A stretch of 64,000 nucleotides of DNA from Promethearchaeota archaeon (GCA_016839655.1 JAEOTW010000158.1:1-64000); one strand, 5' to 3'. Counted from the stretch's first letter, positions 37,948 through 47,354 are shown. Made by a program: numbers and translations. The notes: a model not told the origin generated them from the sequence alone.

Positions 37948-38720
37948 TGATTAAGAATATTAAGATTGGAATTAAGATTTCCACAGAAAATTTTAACTTA
38001 CTTGATGAAATTTATGAGAATCTTGATATTATTGATTATACAGAGATCTCAATAAAGCCCAACTTTAAAACTGATGATTTAAATAAAATTAGAGAAGTAA
38101 AATTGCCATATGCTATACATCTACCCAATTCTAATTTTGGAATTGATTTTGGTGAAGTAAATTATGAAGAAAATAATTCAAAATTTTTGAAAAATGTGAA
38201 TCTGAACAAGGATTTATTTAAAACTTTAAATCCTATTTGTTACATAATACACCCAGAATCAGGAGATCAAGCTTATTCAATAATGAATCTTAAGAAAATT
38301 GGTCTAAAACCTTTAGCAATTGAAAATATGCCAATAAAAGGTATACGCGGAGAAAAACTAGTAGGTTATGATATCAATACTCTGGAATTGTTCTTTAAGG
38401 AAATACAAGATTTAGAGTTATGTTTTGATATAAACCATGCAATTAAAGCTGCTACTACAAAAAAGGAAGATTATCTTGAATTTATTAGAAATTTTTTAAA
38501 TTTCAGAAAGCCAATTTTATTTCATATTGCCAGCGGTGACTTAAATGTGGAATTTGACGACCATCTTCATTTGGATGAAGGAGACTATAATATAACTAAA
38601 ATAAAGAGAATTTTATTAGAATTTGAAGAAATTGTTCGTTTAACTTTTGAAACCCCTCGAAGCGTTAAAAATTCTATTAAGGAAGACTTAACAAATATAA
38701 ATATCTTCATTAAATCCTAA
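37947..38720 (+). CDS. TIM-barrel sugar isomerase/epimerase-like protein
   Basis: About 257 residues, AP endonuclease 2/xylose isomerase-like barrel. Candidate metal ligands appear in the correct order: His in YIIHPESGD, Glu in AIENMP, Asp and His in CFDINHA, His in ILFHIASGD, Asp-His in FDDHLHLDEGDY and Glu in LTFETP. The start is ATG 37947 (TAATG overlap with neuB), which gives tight translational coupling. A TTG 15 bases upstream is also open but less likely. Similar proteins accompany NeuB in some bacterial clusters; the reaction is not established. Confidence 0.82.
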   Translation: MIKNIKIGIKISTENFNLLDEIYENLDIIDYTEISIKPNFKTDDLNKIREVKLPYAIHLPNSNFGIDFGEVNYEENNSKFLKNVNLNKDLFKTLNPICYIIHPESGDQAYSIMNLKKIGLKPLAIENMPIKGIRGEKLVGYDINTLELFFKEIQDLELCFDINHAIKAATTKKEDYLEFIRNFLNFRKPILFHIASGDLNVEFDDHLHLDEGDYNITKIKRILLEFEEIVRLTFETPRSVKNSIKEDLTNINIFIKS

Positions 38721-38737
38721 AATTATGTGTTGAAACC

Positions 38738-39196
38738 TTGGATATAGATTATAATAAGATTGGTGTAATTCCCGCAGAAATTGATAATGAAAATCACAAA
38801 AAAGGGATATTAAAAGTATTTAATGAAAATATTAAATATTTTCATTTGACAAAGGAATCAGTTTCTTATGAAGATCATTCTAAATGGTGGTCACAAGCTT
38901 TTAATAATGAAATCATTTATGTAATAATTTATGAGCAAATGGTAACTGGATACATTAGATTAACAAAATTTAAAACAGACACTAAAGAAGAGAATGAAAT
39001 TAGTATTGCATTATCAAAAAAATTTCAAAAATCAGGCCTTGGCTCACATGCCTACCAAATATTTGAAAAAAAGATGAAAAAGATTGGAATTAGCAAAATA
39101 ATAGCAAATACTGAAAATGATAATGTATTAGGTCAAAAATTTTTTGAAAAAAACAAATTCAAAAAGAAAGATTACAGATATGTAAAGATTATTTAA
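38738..39196 (+). CDS. GNAT acetyltransferase, PseH-like
   Basis: A 152-residue GNAT protein. EDHSKWWSQAFNNEIIYVIIYEQMVTGYIRL is the pattern of PseH-type amino-sugar N-acetyltransferases, and the acetyl-CoA loop is KKFQKSGLGSHAY. ENDNVLGQKFFEKNKF is the late motif. The start is TTG at 38738, 17 bases after the preceding stop. It is likely to acetylate the 4-amino group of the UDP- or free sugar that NeuB then uses. A second GNAT lies at 33.2 kb. Confidence 0.85.
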   Translation: MDIDYNKIGVIPAEIDNENHKKGILKVFNENIKYFHLTKESVSYEDHSKWWSQAFNNEIIYVIIYEQMVTGYIRLTKFKTDTKEENEISIALSKKFQKSGLGSHAYQIFEKKMKKIGISKIIANTENDNVLGQKFFEKNKFKKKDYRYVKII

Positions 39197-39236
39197 AATA
39201 ATATATTAAATGGATTAAAGGAGTTTTTAATTAAAA

Positions 39237-39935
39237 ATGCAAAAATTTCTAATTGTTACCATTAAATCTTGGAATATTGATAATTTCAATAAATACACTA
39301 AAAACTGGGAAGGAGAGTGGTATTTAATTTCTAAGAAGGAAGATTTTTCTTTAGATAATGTTGATAAAGTTAATCCTAATAAGATATTTTTTGTTCACTG
39401 GTCATGGATAATTCCTAAGGAAATATTTGAGAAATATGAATGCATTTTATTCCACATGACGGACTTACCATATGGTAGAGGCGGAAGTCCAATGCAAAAC
39501 TTAATCCTTAGAGGACAATATGACACTAAAATCTCTGCCTTAAGAGTAGTGCAAGAATTAGATGCAGGTGATATTTATTTAAAGAAATCATTAAATATAG
39601 AGCATGGAACTGCAGAGGAAATCTTTACTAAAGCTTCAGATATTATCTATAAAATGATTGAAGAGATACTAACCAAAGACTTAAAACCAAAACCACAAGA
39701 AGGAGAGATTGTTGAGTTTTTGAGAAGGAAACCAGAGGAGGGTAATTTAAAAGATCTTAATAACCTTAAAAAAATTTATGATTATATAAGAATGTTGGAT
39801 GGTGAAGGATATCCTCCAGCATTTTTCGAGTTTAATGATATAAAATATGAATTTTTCAGACCGAAATTGAAAAGTAATAAACTAGAAGCAAGAGTAATTA
39901 TTAAAAAAAAAGATGAGCTGAATAATGAGAAATAA
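39237..39935 (+). CDS. Formyltransferase-family protein for amino-sugar formylation
   Basis: 232 residues of the 10-formyltetrahydrofolate-dependent Formyl_trans_N fold. ILFHMTDLPYGRGGSPMQNLI contains the catalytic His and the following loop, and ELDAGDIY holds the catalytic Asp. The usual Asn-x-His is degenerate (CILFH), so activity is likely but not proven. The C-terminus (ILTKDLKPKPQEG onward) is a short Formyl_trans_C-like region. It lies between the GNAT and PIG-L genes and probably formylates an amino group freed by the deacetylase. Its stop overlaps the PIG-L start by 11 bases. Confidence 0.83.
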   Translation: MQKFLIVTIKSWNIDNFNKYTKNWEGEWYLISKKEDFSLDNVDKVNPNKIFFVHWSWIIPKEIFEKYECILFHMTDLPYGRGGSPMQNLILRGQYDTKISALRVVQELDAGDIYLKKSLNIEHGTAEEIFTKASDIIYKMIEEILTKDLKPKPQEGEIVEFLRRKPEEGNLKDLNNLKKIYDYIRMLDGEGYPPAFFEFNDIKYEFFRPKLKSNKLEARVIIKKKDELNNEK

Positions 39936-40611
39936 TAAAGTCTTGATTGTAGCTGCACATCCTGATGATGAAGTTTTAGGATGTGGTGGGACAATAGCAA
40001 AATTAGCATCTGATAATGAAATACACGCATTAATTCTAGTTGATAGAATTACTTCTCGAAAATTAGATATTCCCGAGTCTGAATTAAAGGAATTAAGAGA
40101 TACAACCTCTAATGCTCATAAACTCTTAAAAATTAAAGAAACCTATTTTGAAAATTTTCCAGATAATAGTTTTGATAAGCTGCCTTTATTGGATTTAGTA
40201 AAAAAAGTGGATGAGTATATTACTAAAATAAAGCCAGATATAATTTTCACACACCATCATGCAGATTTAAATATTGACCATAGAATGACTTTTCAAGCAG
40301 TTTTAACCTGTTGTAGACCACAACCAAATTTTAAACACCCCGATATTTATAGTTTTGAGATTCCCTCTTCCACTGAATGGCAAGTTTTAAGTGGAGAAAA
40401 TGTATTTAAACCTAATATCTTTATAGATATTTCAGATACAATTGAGAAAAAGTTAAAAGCTTTAGAAATTTATAAAGCAGAAATGAGAGATTATCCTCAT
40501 TCAAGATCTTTAGAAGGTGTAAAGTTGATGGCCCAAGATTGGGGTAGAAAAGTTGGAAAACGATATATCGAAGCTTTTGAATTAATTAGAAGTATAAAAA
40601 ACAAATTATAG
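39925..40611 (+). CDS. PIG-L family N-deacetylase
   Basis: A zinc-dependent N-acetyl-sugar deacetylase of 228 residues. The AHPDDEVLGCGG motif (His, two Asp) near residue 12 and FTHHHADLNIDHRMT supply the zinc ligands and catalytic residues. LmbE/PIG-L proteins deacetylate N-acetyl sugars. Together with the upstream formyltransferase this suggests a deacetylation then formylation step on the nonulosonic acid. It is convergent with the aminotransferase on the other strand. Confidence 0.9.
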   Translation: MRNNKVLIVAAHPDDEVLGCGGTIAKLASDNEIHALILVDRITSRKLDIPESELKELRDTTSNAHKLLKIKETYFENFPDNSFDKLPLLDLVKKVDEYITKIKPDIIFTHHHADLNIDHRMTFQAVLTCCRPQPNFKHPDIYSFEIPSSTEWQVLSGENVFKPNIFIDISDTIEKKLKALEIYKAEMRDYPHSRSLEGVKLMAQDWGRKVGKRYIEAFELIRSIKNKL

Positions 40612-40623
40612 AAATCGGAGATT

Positions 40624-41817
40624 TTATTTCTTATAATATTTTAATACTTTTTCTAATGCATTTATTACATCATATACATCCGCATCACTCATTTTAGGAA
40701 AAAGAGGAATTGTTAATAGCCTAGGAAATAACCATTCCACATTTGGTAGGATGCCTCTTTTTAAACCAAATTTTTCTTGGTAATAAGAATGATAATGAAC
40801 AGGTATATAATGGACATTAACACCAATATTTTCTTCCCTTAAAGCCTTAAATATATAGTCTCTATCTACTTTTAACTTCTCTACTTCTAATTGTATGACA
40901 TATAAGTGCCATGAGTGTTTAATATTTTTCTTAACGTATGGAATCTTTATTCCTTCAATACCACTTAATTTCCTGTTATACAGATTCACAATTTCCCTTC
41001 TTCGATTTTGAAATGATTCTAATTTTTCCAGTTGATGAATTCCTAAACAGGCATGAAGTTCACTTAGATTATATCGAAATCCTAGATATTGCATATCATA
41101 ATAAAAACCACCCTCTTTTCCAAATCTTTTAACCGCGTCTCTCGAAATTCCATGAGTACGAAACGTCAATAATTTTTTATATAATTCTTCGTTATTAGTT
41201 GTAACAATGCCCCCTTCTGCTGTTGTAATGTTTTTTACGGGATGAAAACTAAAAATTGTTAAATCGCTAACATTTCCTATTTTTTTACCCTTATATTCTG
41301 CATCTATTGCATGAGCAGCATCTTCGATGACGTACAGATTATTTTCTTCAGCGACTTCAGTTATTTCATCCATATCACAAGGTTGACCTGTAAAGTGAAC
41401 AGGAATTATTGCTTTTGTTTTTGGTGTGATCTTTTTTCTAATTTCATTTGGATCAATATTGTACGTATTATTTTTAATATCTGCAAAAATAGGTGTACCA
41501 CCTCGGTATACAACGCAATTTGCAGATGCTACAAAAGTTAAAGGTGTTGTAATAACTTCATCTCCAGGTTTAATATTAATACTCGAAGTAGACACATGCA
41601 ATGCTGCTGTTCCAGAATTTACTGCTACAGCATATTTAGATCCTTTAAATTTTTTAAATCTTTCTTCAAAAAGTCTCATTTTGGGACCTGTTGTTATCCA
41701 ATTAGACTTTAAAGAATCAATAACCTCATTTATTTCTTTCTCATTTAACCACTGCTTACCATACGGAAGAAAATCTTCTCTTATAGGTTTGCCTCCTTCT
41801 ATAGCTGGTTTTTCCAT
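40624..41817 (-). CDS. DegT/DnrJ/EryC1 aminotransferase (PseC/ArnB-like)
   Basis: A PLP-dependent sugar aminotransferase of 397 residues. YAVAVNSGTAALHVS, VIEDAAHAIDAEYKGKKIG and SFHPVKNITTAEGG, with the Schiff-base Lys, are all present. It probably transaminates UDP-4-keto-6-deoxy sugar, as PseC does, after the PseB-like dehydratase upstream. ATG at 41817 overlaps the TGA of the epimerase (TGATG), which implies coupling. A TTG one codon upstream is the less likely start. Confidence 0.92.
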   Translation of the reverse strand: MEKPAIEGGKPIREDFLPYGKQWLNEKEINEVIDSLKSNWITTGPKMRLFEERFKKFKGSKYAVAVNSGTAALHVSTSSINIKPGDEVITTPLTFVASANCVVYRGGTPIFADIKNNTYNIDPNEIRKKITPKTKAIIPVHFTGQPCDMDEITEVAEENNLYVIEDAAHAIDAEYKGKKIGNVSDLTIFSFHPVKNITTAEGGIVTTNNEELYKKLLTFRTHGISRDAVKRFGKEGGFYYDMQYLGFRYNLSELHACLGIHQLEKLESFQNRRREIVNLYNRKLSGIEGIKIPYVKKNIKHSWHLYVIQLEVEKLKVDRDYIFKALREENIGVNVHYIPVHYHSYYQEKFGLKRGILPNVEWLFPRLLTIPLFPKMSDADVYDVINALEKVLKYYKK

Positions 41818-42767
41818 CAAATATTCATCTCATTTTCTAAAATCCATTTTTCCAATTTTGTTATACCTTTTTTCAAGGATGTTTTTGGTTCCCAATTAAG
41901 TAATATTTTTGCTTTTGAATTATCACAGACTAATTTCATTATTTCACTCTGAGGATGATGGTGTTTAACGTGTTCAATTCGATTTTTATCATTTACAATC
42001 AACATTGCTAATTCACTAATTGAAATATCTGTTCCAGTTCCTGCATTTATAACTTCTCCAATACATCTCTTACATTCTAAGGCTTTCACTATAAAATCAG
42101 CACAGTCTTCAACATAAAGTAGATCTCTCGTTTGTGTACCATCTCCATAAATTTGCAATTTTTTATTTTCGAGTTTATTTTTAATAAAAATGGAAACAAC
42201 TCCACCGTCCATATTAGTTTTTTGAAATGGACCATAAGTATTGAATGGTCGGAGAATTATAATAGGCAAATTAAAACCATAGTAATATGATAATGCTAAT
42301 TCTTCTGCTGCTAATTTTGTTCCTGCATATGGAGATGTAGGTCTTATGGGATGAGTTTCTGAAATAGCTATATTTGAATTAGCTAAATCATAAACCATGC
42401 AGGTTCCAACTAAACAAATCTTTGTATTTACCTTACGCGCTGCTTCTAATATATTATATGTTCCAATTACATTATTTTCGAACGACCGTTCTGGAAAATC
42501 CAAGCTTTCTTGAACATTTATTTGAGCTGCAAGATGAATACAACTTGAAAATTTGAATTTAGCAAATAAATCTTCAATAAATTTTGTATCTCTAATATCG
42601 TTGAATGAAATTTCTTTCAAATGAGGGTTGTCTTTAAATTCCATAATATTTTCTCTTTTGCAATTGCTTAAATTATCCATAATAATAATATCTTTTTTTC
42701 CTTCTAGCAACTTTTTAGCAACCCATCTTCCAATGAAACCAGCACCTCCAGTGATTAAAATAACCAT
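41817..42767 (-). CDS. NAD-dependent epimerase/dehydratase
   Basis: A 316-residue extended SDR nucleotide-sugar enzyme. LITGGAGFIGRWVAKKLL binds NAD, MVYDLANSN and SPYAGTKLAAEELAL hold the Ser/Thr and Tyr-x3-Lys elements, and RPFNTYGPFQ is the substrate loop. It is closest in style to UDP-glucose/GlcNAc 4-epimerases and dTDP-sugar enzymes, but the exact epimerisation is not clear. It sits between the PseB-like gene (16 bases) and the PseC-like gene (1-base overlap). Confidence 0.87.
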   Translation of the reverse strand: MVILITGGAGFIGRWVAKKLLEGKKDIIIMDNLSNCKRENIMEFKDNPHLKEISFNDIRDTKFIEDLFAKFKFSSCIHLAAQINVQESLDFPERSFENNVIGTYNILEAARKVNTKICLVGTCMVYDLANSNIAISETHPIRPTSPYAGTKLAAEELALSYYYGFNLPIIILRPFNTYGPFQKTNMDGGVVSIFIKNKLENKKLQIYGDGTQTRDLLYVEDCADFIVKALECKRCIGEVINAGTGTDISISELAMLIVNDKNRIEHVKHHHPQSEIMKLVCDNSKAKILLNWEPKTSLKKGITKLEKWILENEMNI

Positions 42768-42783
42768 TTATGAAATCCCTTTT

Positions 42784-43812
42784 CTATATTATATTATTTT
42801 TTATTAAAAATTGCTTTATTTCTTTTTTTGAAAGAAATGGACCCCTATTAGAATTAATTGGCATTGATCCATCAAATTTCCTGATACCACGATATTCATT
42901 AATTTCAATTTTTGTAGAAACTTCTGTTAATTGAGGGAAAATTACATACATATCGTCAATTACATAAGTTCTTTCTGATTCTTCGATAGAAAATAACTCT
43001 TCATATAATTTTTCTCCAGCAAACATACCAATTTCCTTAATTTGTATCATTTCTGCCCTCTTATTATATTTTTCAGCAAAATAATCAATTAAAACTTCAA
43101 TCAAATCAACAACTTTAATAGTATTCATTTTAAGAACAAAGACTTCACCGCCTTGCGATATTTCTGATGTTTTTAAAATCAATTTTAAAGCCGTATTTAT
43201 ATCCATAATATATCTTGTCATATCACTATGAGTTAAAGTAATTGGAATATCATTCTTAACTTGATTTTCTATTAAAGGAATTAATGATCCCCTGGATCCA
43301 AGTACGTTACCAAACCTTACTGAATAAAATATTGTTCTAGCATCTCCTTTATAATAATTTGCGGCAGTTATTAATTTTTCACCAAGTAATTTTGTTACCC
43401 CCATTGTATTACAAGGGGTAGCTGCTTTATCTGTACTAGTAAAAATAACTTTTTCTAGATTATAATCAATGCTAATTTCAATTAAATTCTGAAGTCCTAA
43501 TACATTTGTTTTTATTGCTTCAAAAGGATTATATTCACATGCAACTACATGCTTCAATGCTGCTAAATGAAACAAGACATCAGTATTATTCATTGCTCTT
43601 TTTAATCTTTCCTTATCTCTTATGTCTCCGATAAAAAATCTTAACTTCTTCTCTGGATCTCTGATCTCATTTTTGAGAATATGTTGTTTAGTTTCATCTC
43701 TACTAAGAATTCTAATTACATTTGGAGAATAATTTTCTAAAAGATATTGAACGAGCACTGTTCCAACTGTACCTGTTCCTCCAGTTATTAATATATTTTG
43801 TCCATCGAGCAT
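42784..43812 (-). CDS. PseB/CapD-like UDP-GlcNAc 4,6-dehydratase
   Basis: A 342-residue polysaccharide-biosynthesis SDR enzyme. ILITGGTGTVGTVLVQYLL, LFHLAALKHVVACEYNPFEAIKTN and VIFTSTDKAATPCNTMGVTKLLGE define the family. Met takes the place of the SDR active-site Tyr in CNTMGVTK, as in PseB-type inverting dehydratases. SVRFGNVLGSRGSLIPL follows. It is expected to make UDP-2-acetamido-2,6-dideoxy-4-keto-hexose for the aminotransferase downstream. It is the third gene of the ABC-exporter operon. Flagellar or glycan use cannot be told apart from sequence. Confidence 0.9.
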   Translation of the reverse strand: MLDGQNILITGGTGTVGTVLVQYLLENYSPNVIRILSRDETKQHILKNEIRDPEKKLRFFIGDIRDKERLKRAMNNTDVLFHLAALKHVVACEYNPFEAIKTNVLGLQNLIEISIDYNLEKVIFTSTDKAATPCNTMGVTKLLGEKLITAANYYKGDARTIFYSVRFGNVLGSRGSLIPLIENQVKNDIPITLTHSDMTRYIMDINTALKLILKTSEISQGGEVFVLKMNTIKVVDLIEVLIDYFAEKYNKRAEMIQIKEIGMFAGEKLYEELFSIEESERTYVIDDMYVIFPQLTEVSTKIEINEYRGIRKFDGSMPINSNRGPFLSKKEIKQFLIKNNII

Positions 43813-43879
43813 TTTAATTTTCTTTTTTTTTTCTTGTTATATATTTGTACAATTTAATAATGATTTAATTCTTTTTAAT

Positions 43880-44797
43880 TTAAAATAATTTTAAGAACAA
43901 TTCTTCAATTGATATACTTTCTTCCTCTACTCTAAATACAGGATATTTGCTTAGTATTTTTAGTAAATTATTTAGACGTTCCCTTTTATTTAGGTATGTG
44001 ATTATCCCTGTTGGAGTTTCTTCGGTATCATTTAAAAACTCTTGCTGATCTAACTCTAGTTTTAGGCTATCTCTGGGTTGATTAATTTCAATATTAAATT
44101 TGATTCCTTTATGAATTATTTTTCTAAGTTCTTCTTGAGTACCAATTTTTATGATCTTTCCCTTATCGATAAAGGCAATTCGATCGCAAACTCTTTCAAC
44201 TACAGTCATATTATGACTTGTTAAAAATATCGTTTTTTCCAATTTTTTCAATTTATCTATGATTAAGTTTGTTGTTTTTACATCTAAACCAAGGGTCGGT
44301 TCATCTAAGAATAAAATTTCAGGATTAATTAATAATATTCTACATAATGCTAGTTTTACTTTCATACCTGTAGAATATCTATTCACATACTCATTAAGCC
44401 ACTTGGTTAAATCAAATTCTTCAGCAACTTTCTGAATTTTTTCTTTATAATTTGCAATCTCATATATTTTGCAGAAAAACTTTAAATTAGCATAACCTGT
44501 TGCTTTATTGTATAACATATCACTTCCCAACATTAAACCAATTTTAGGTTTAATCAAATTTGGTTTTTTTAGTAAGTTAATGCCATTAACAGTAGCATAG
44601 CCACTAGTTGGATTTAATAAAGTTGTTAAAATAGATACTAACGTTGTTTTTCCAGCACCATTTGGACCTAAAAGGCCAAATTTTTCTTGTTTTTTTACAC
44701 TAAAATTTATTTTATCTAACGCTACAATTTTGGCTTTCCGACCTTTTAATTTATAGGTTTTAGATAAATCGAATGTTTCTATAACAGATTGAGTCAT
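43880..44797 (-). CDS. ABC-2 exporter ATP-binding protein
   Basis: 305 residues. Walker A is GPNGAGKTT at about residues 44-52, the signature is RYSTGMKVKLAL, Walker B is PEILFLDEPTLGLD, and the switch His is in FLTSHNMTVVE. The C-terminal 80 residues resemble the extra domain of CcmA/Nod-type ABC-2 ATPases, not the carbohydrate-binding C-terminal domain of Wzt. It follows the permease gene by eight bases and should energise it. Export of a glycan or lipid-linked sugar is inferred from location. Confidence 0.92.
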   Translation of the reverse strand: MTQSVIETFDLSKTYKLKGRKAKIVALDKINFSVKKQEKFGLLGPNGAGKTTLVSILTTLLNPTSGYATVNGINLLKKPNLIKPKIGLMLGSDMLYNKATGYANLKFFCKIYEIANYKEKIQKVAEEFDLTKWLNEYVNRYSTGMKVKLALCRILLINPEILFLDEPTLGLDVKTTNLIIDKLKKLEKTIFLTSHNMTVVERVCDRIAFIDKGKIIKIGTQEELRKIIHKGIKFNIEINQPRDSLKLELDQQEFLNDTEETPTGIITYLNKRERLNNLLKILSKYPVFRVEEESISIEELFLKLF

Positions 44798-44805
44798 TTT
44801 GATTC

Positions 44806-45624
44806 TTACCCCGAAACACCAAATTTTTTATATATTTTATTAAATAAAATTACACCTGCAATTGGAAAGATTACTAAAGATGTTCCAAAAATCAAAAAAT
44901 GAAAAGGATGTGAACTTAATGTTAATATGATATTATTTTCAATCCAAGTCAATCTTATTATATCAATAAAATAATAAATTGGGTTCAAACTTATTATATT
45001 TTGGATTTCTTGTGGAAATAAATCAAAGGGATAAGTTATACAACTTGCCCAAAAAATTAAACTGATGATAAAGTTGAGAATTGCCATTATGCCTTCATTG
45101 GATAATGCAAAAATTCCTATACTTAGACCAATTCCAGCAAACATTAATGTGATACTGAAAAACATAAATAAGATACTTATTAAGGTGATAAATGATATTG
45201 GAAATAGTATATAAATAATGATGAAGAGAGTTATAAAACCAAAAGAAATTATAAATAATTCCGATAGAATGTAACCTGCTAATAAGTAGAACCGATTAAA
45301 TGGAGCGGTAATTAAAGCAGGAAAAGTTTTCCAATATTTTTCCAAAGTTAGCTGATAGGTCATTCTAGGTATTATTCTTCTCAATAACATAATATTATAA
45401 CCTATAAAAACAAAAACAATAAAATTTGATTCATTCCAAGGTCCAAAATCAGTTGCAAGGGAAAAGAATCTATTTAATACAATAATAGGCATTATAATTG
45501 TGATTATTGGAGAAATTGAAACAACAGCTAATTGTAACTTGTATCTTAATTGCATTTGAATGTTTTTTTCCGCTATGGCAGTAGTCTTTAGTAAAATACG
45601 GCGTATTGTTTTAAAGAATTTCAT
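44806..45624 (-). CDS. ABC-2 type permease
   Basis: A 272-residue membrane protein with about six helices, at roughly residues 33-50, 68-85, 115-137, 142-172, 178-200 and 240-258. The N-terminus is a cytoplasmic amphipathic stretch, as in ABC-2 permeases, and FNRFYLLAGYILSELFII lies at the third helix. It pairs with the ATPase immediately downstream. It is the first gene of the operon that continues through the PseB- and PseC-like genes, so exporter and sugar synthesis are co-transcribed. Confidence 0.88.
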   Translation of the reverse strand: MKFFKTIRRILLKTTAIAEKNIQMQLRYKLQLAVVSISPIITIIMPIIVLNRFFSLATDFGPWNESNFIVFVFIGYNIMLLRRIIPRMTYQLTLEKYWKTFPALITAPFNRFYLLAGYILSELFIISFGFITLFIIIYILFPISFITLISILFMFFSITLMFAGIGLSIGIFALSNEGIMAILNFIISLIFWASCITYPFDLFPQEIQNIISLNPIYYFIDIIRLTWIENNIILTLSSHPFHFLIFGTSLVIFPIAGVILFNKIYKKFGVSG

Positions 45625-45834
45625 TGTAATAATTATAATTATTAAAGTCTAATAAACTTATGATAGATTTTTATGACAAACTTAATTATTCTGAATTTAC
45701 AATTGATCTTTTTTAGATTAGTATCTTAAAAATTAATTATATTTAGAAGATAATGATAATTTGGATAAAATAATGATTTCAATATTCTTTATTGTTTTTG
45801 AATTAATAACCTTTTTTAATTACATTTAACTATA

Positions 45835-45854
45835 TTTAATTAATTATAATTAAA
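45835..45854. repeat. 8-bp inverted repeat before the ribbon-helix-helix gene
   Basis: TTTAATTA and TAATTAAA are separated by ATTA and end one base before the ATG of the ribbon-helix-helix gene. The position is suited to autoregulation or start-site occlusion. The AT-rich background makes chance occurrence plausible. Confidence 0.3.
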
Positions 45855-45855
45855 A

Positions 45856-46110
45856 ATGTTATATCAACCTATGAATGACGAAGAACATAAAGTTGAATAT
45901 ACCACTGTATCCATACCAAAACCTCTTGCAGATAAGATTAAAAATCGCATGAAAGGTACTGGGTTTTCTTCAGTATCAAGTTATGTTACATACGTTTTAA
46001 GACAAGTTTTATCTTCAATTGAAGAAGAGGAGCGATCAAAACAAGCATTTACGAAGGAAGAAGAAGAAAAAGTAAAACAGAGACTAAGAGATTTGGGGTA
46101 TATTGACTAA
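45856..46110 (+). CDS. Small ribbon-helix-helix DNA-binding protein
   Basis: An 84-residue protein. VEYTTVSIPKPLADKIKNRM forms the beta-strand and first helix, and SVSSYVTYVLRQVLSSIEE the second helix, of a CopG/MetJ-like dimer. The C-terminal part is acidic and helical. Translation may begin at ATG 45856 or at ATG 45871 (MNDEEHKV). It lies 52 bases upstream of the ATP sulfurylase gene and may regulate it or be its co-transcribed partner. An inverted repeat abuts its start. Confidence 0.75.
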   Translation: MLYQPMNDEEHKVEYTTVSIPKPLADKIKNRMKGTGFSSVSSYVTYVLRQVLSSIEEEERSKQAFTKEEEEKVKQRLRDLGYID

Positions 46111-46162
46111 GAAGATTAATAAAAAATAGAGATAATACTGATAATTTTTAGAGGAAACTAAA

Positions 46163-47311
46163 ATGATACAGCCTCATGGTGGTAATTTAATTAATAAAAA
46201 TTTGCCAAAAGTTGAAAAAGAGAGAATCCAAAGAGAAATTGATGAATTTGAAACAATTACAGTAAATCCCCAAACAATAAAAGTAATTAAGAACATTGGT
46301 TTTGGAGTTTTTAGCCCATTAGAAGGATTTATGAATGAAAATAATTATAAATTTGTTCTTGAACACATGTACTTAGAAAATAATGTTGCTTGGCCTTTTC
46401 CAATTGTATTGGATATTTCGGAAACATTAGCGAAAGCCCTCAAAATTGATGATAGAGTCATATTAACAGACCCAACAGAAAAACCAATTGCTCTTATGGA
46501 TATAGAAGATATATATAGTTATGATAAGAAAGTATTTGCTAAAACAGTTTATGGAACATTAGATCGTGATCATCCAGGGGTAGATTCTGTATATCGCATG
46601 AAAGAAAGGTTAATTGGGGGAGAAATTTTTATTATTAATGAACCTGCATCTGTATTTCCCGAATTGGATCTAAAACCTATAGAGACAAGAGTACTATTTA
46701 AACAAAAGAAGTGGGACAGAGTAGTGGCCTTTCAAACGAGAAATCCTCCTCATCTTGGTCATGAATATGTACAAAAAGCAGGATTAACATATGTAGATGG
46801 TATTTTTATTAATCCCGTGATTGGTATGAAGAAAGTTGGAGATTTCTTAGATGAAGTAATAATAAAATCCTATCAAGCCCTAATTGATGAGTATTACCCC
46901 AAAGATAGAGTTGTGTTAAGTACATTTGAAACTGAAATGAGATATGCAGGCCCTAAAGAAGCTATTTTCCATGCGATAGCTAGAAAGAATTTTGGATGTG
47001 ATCACATAATAATTGGACGAGACCATGCAGGAGTGGGTGATTATTATGGTCCTTACGATGCTCATAAAATTTTTGAACACTTCCCTGATCTTGGTATTGA
47101 ACCAATCAAATTCCGGTCATTTTCAAAATGTGACAAATGTAATTCAATAGTAAATGATAAAATTTGCCCACATCCGCCAAAAATGCAAAATTTTTTCGCA
47201 GGTAGAGAAATACGAAATGCATTAAGGTCAGGAAAATCTCCAAGTTCAGAAGTAATGCGCCCTGAAGTAGCTAAAATTATTCTGGAATATAATAATCCAT
47301 TCGTCTCTTAA
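46163..47311 (+). CDS. sat: ATP sulfurylase
   Basis: Makes adenosine 5'-phosphosulfate from ATP and sulfate. The 382-residue single-domain enzyme has FQTRNPPHLGHEYVQK (Q-x-RNPPHxGH), IIGRDHAGVGDYYGPYDA and MRPEV. The late CDKCNSIVNDKICPHPP is a zinc-binding loop seen in archaeal and some bacterial enzymes. APS kinase follows two genes later, so the aim is PAPS rather than dissimilatory reduction. An RHH gene lies upstream, and a T-run follows the stop. Confidence 0.96.
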   Translation: MIQPHGGNLINKNLPKVEKERIQREIDEFETITVNPQTIKVIKNIGFGVFSPLEGFMNENNYKFVLEHMYLENNVAWPFPIVLDISETLAKALKIDDRVILTDPTEKPIALMDIEDIYSYDKKVFAKTVYGTLDRDHPGVDSVYRMKERLIGGEIFIINEPASVFPELDLKPIETRVLFKQKKWDRVVAFQTRNPPHLGHEYVQKAGLTYVDGIFINPVIGMKKVGDFLDEVIIKSYQALIDEYYPKDRVVLSTFETEMRYAGPKEAIFHAIARKNFGCDHIIIGRDHAGVGDYYGPYDAHKIFEHFPDLGIEPIKFRSFSKCDKCNSIVNDKICPHPPKMQNFFAGREIRNALRSGKSPSSEVMRPEVAKIILEYNNPFVS

Positions 47312-47320
47312 TTTTTTTTT
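47312..47320 (+). terminator. T9 run after sat
   Basis: Nine consecutive T follow the sat stop codon at once. Archaeal termination often uses T-tracts. Because the next gene starts 34 bases later, it could also be a weak internal attenuator. Confidence 0.35.
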
Positions 47321-47354
47321 AAATTTCAATAAAATAAATCATAATACATATAAA

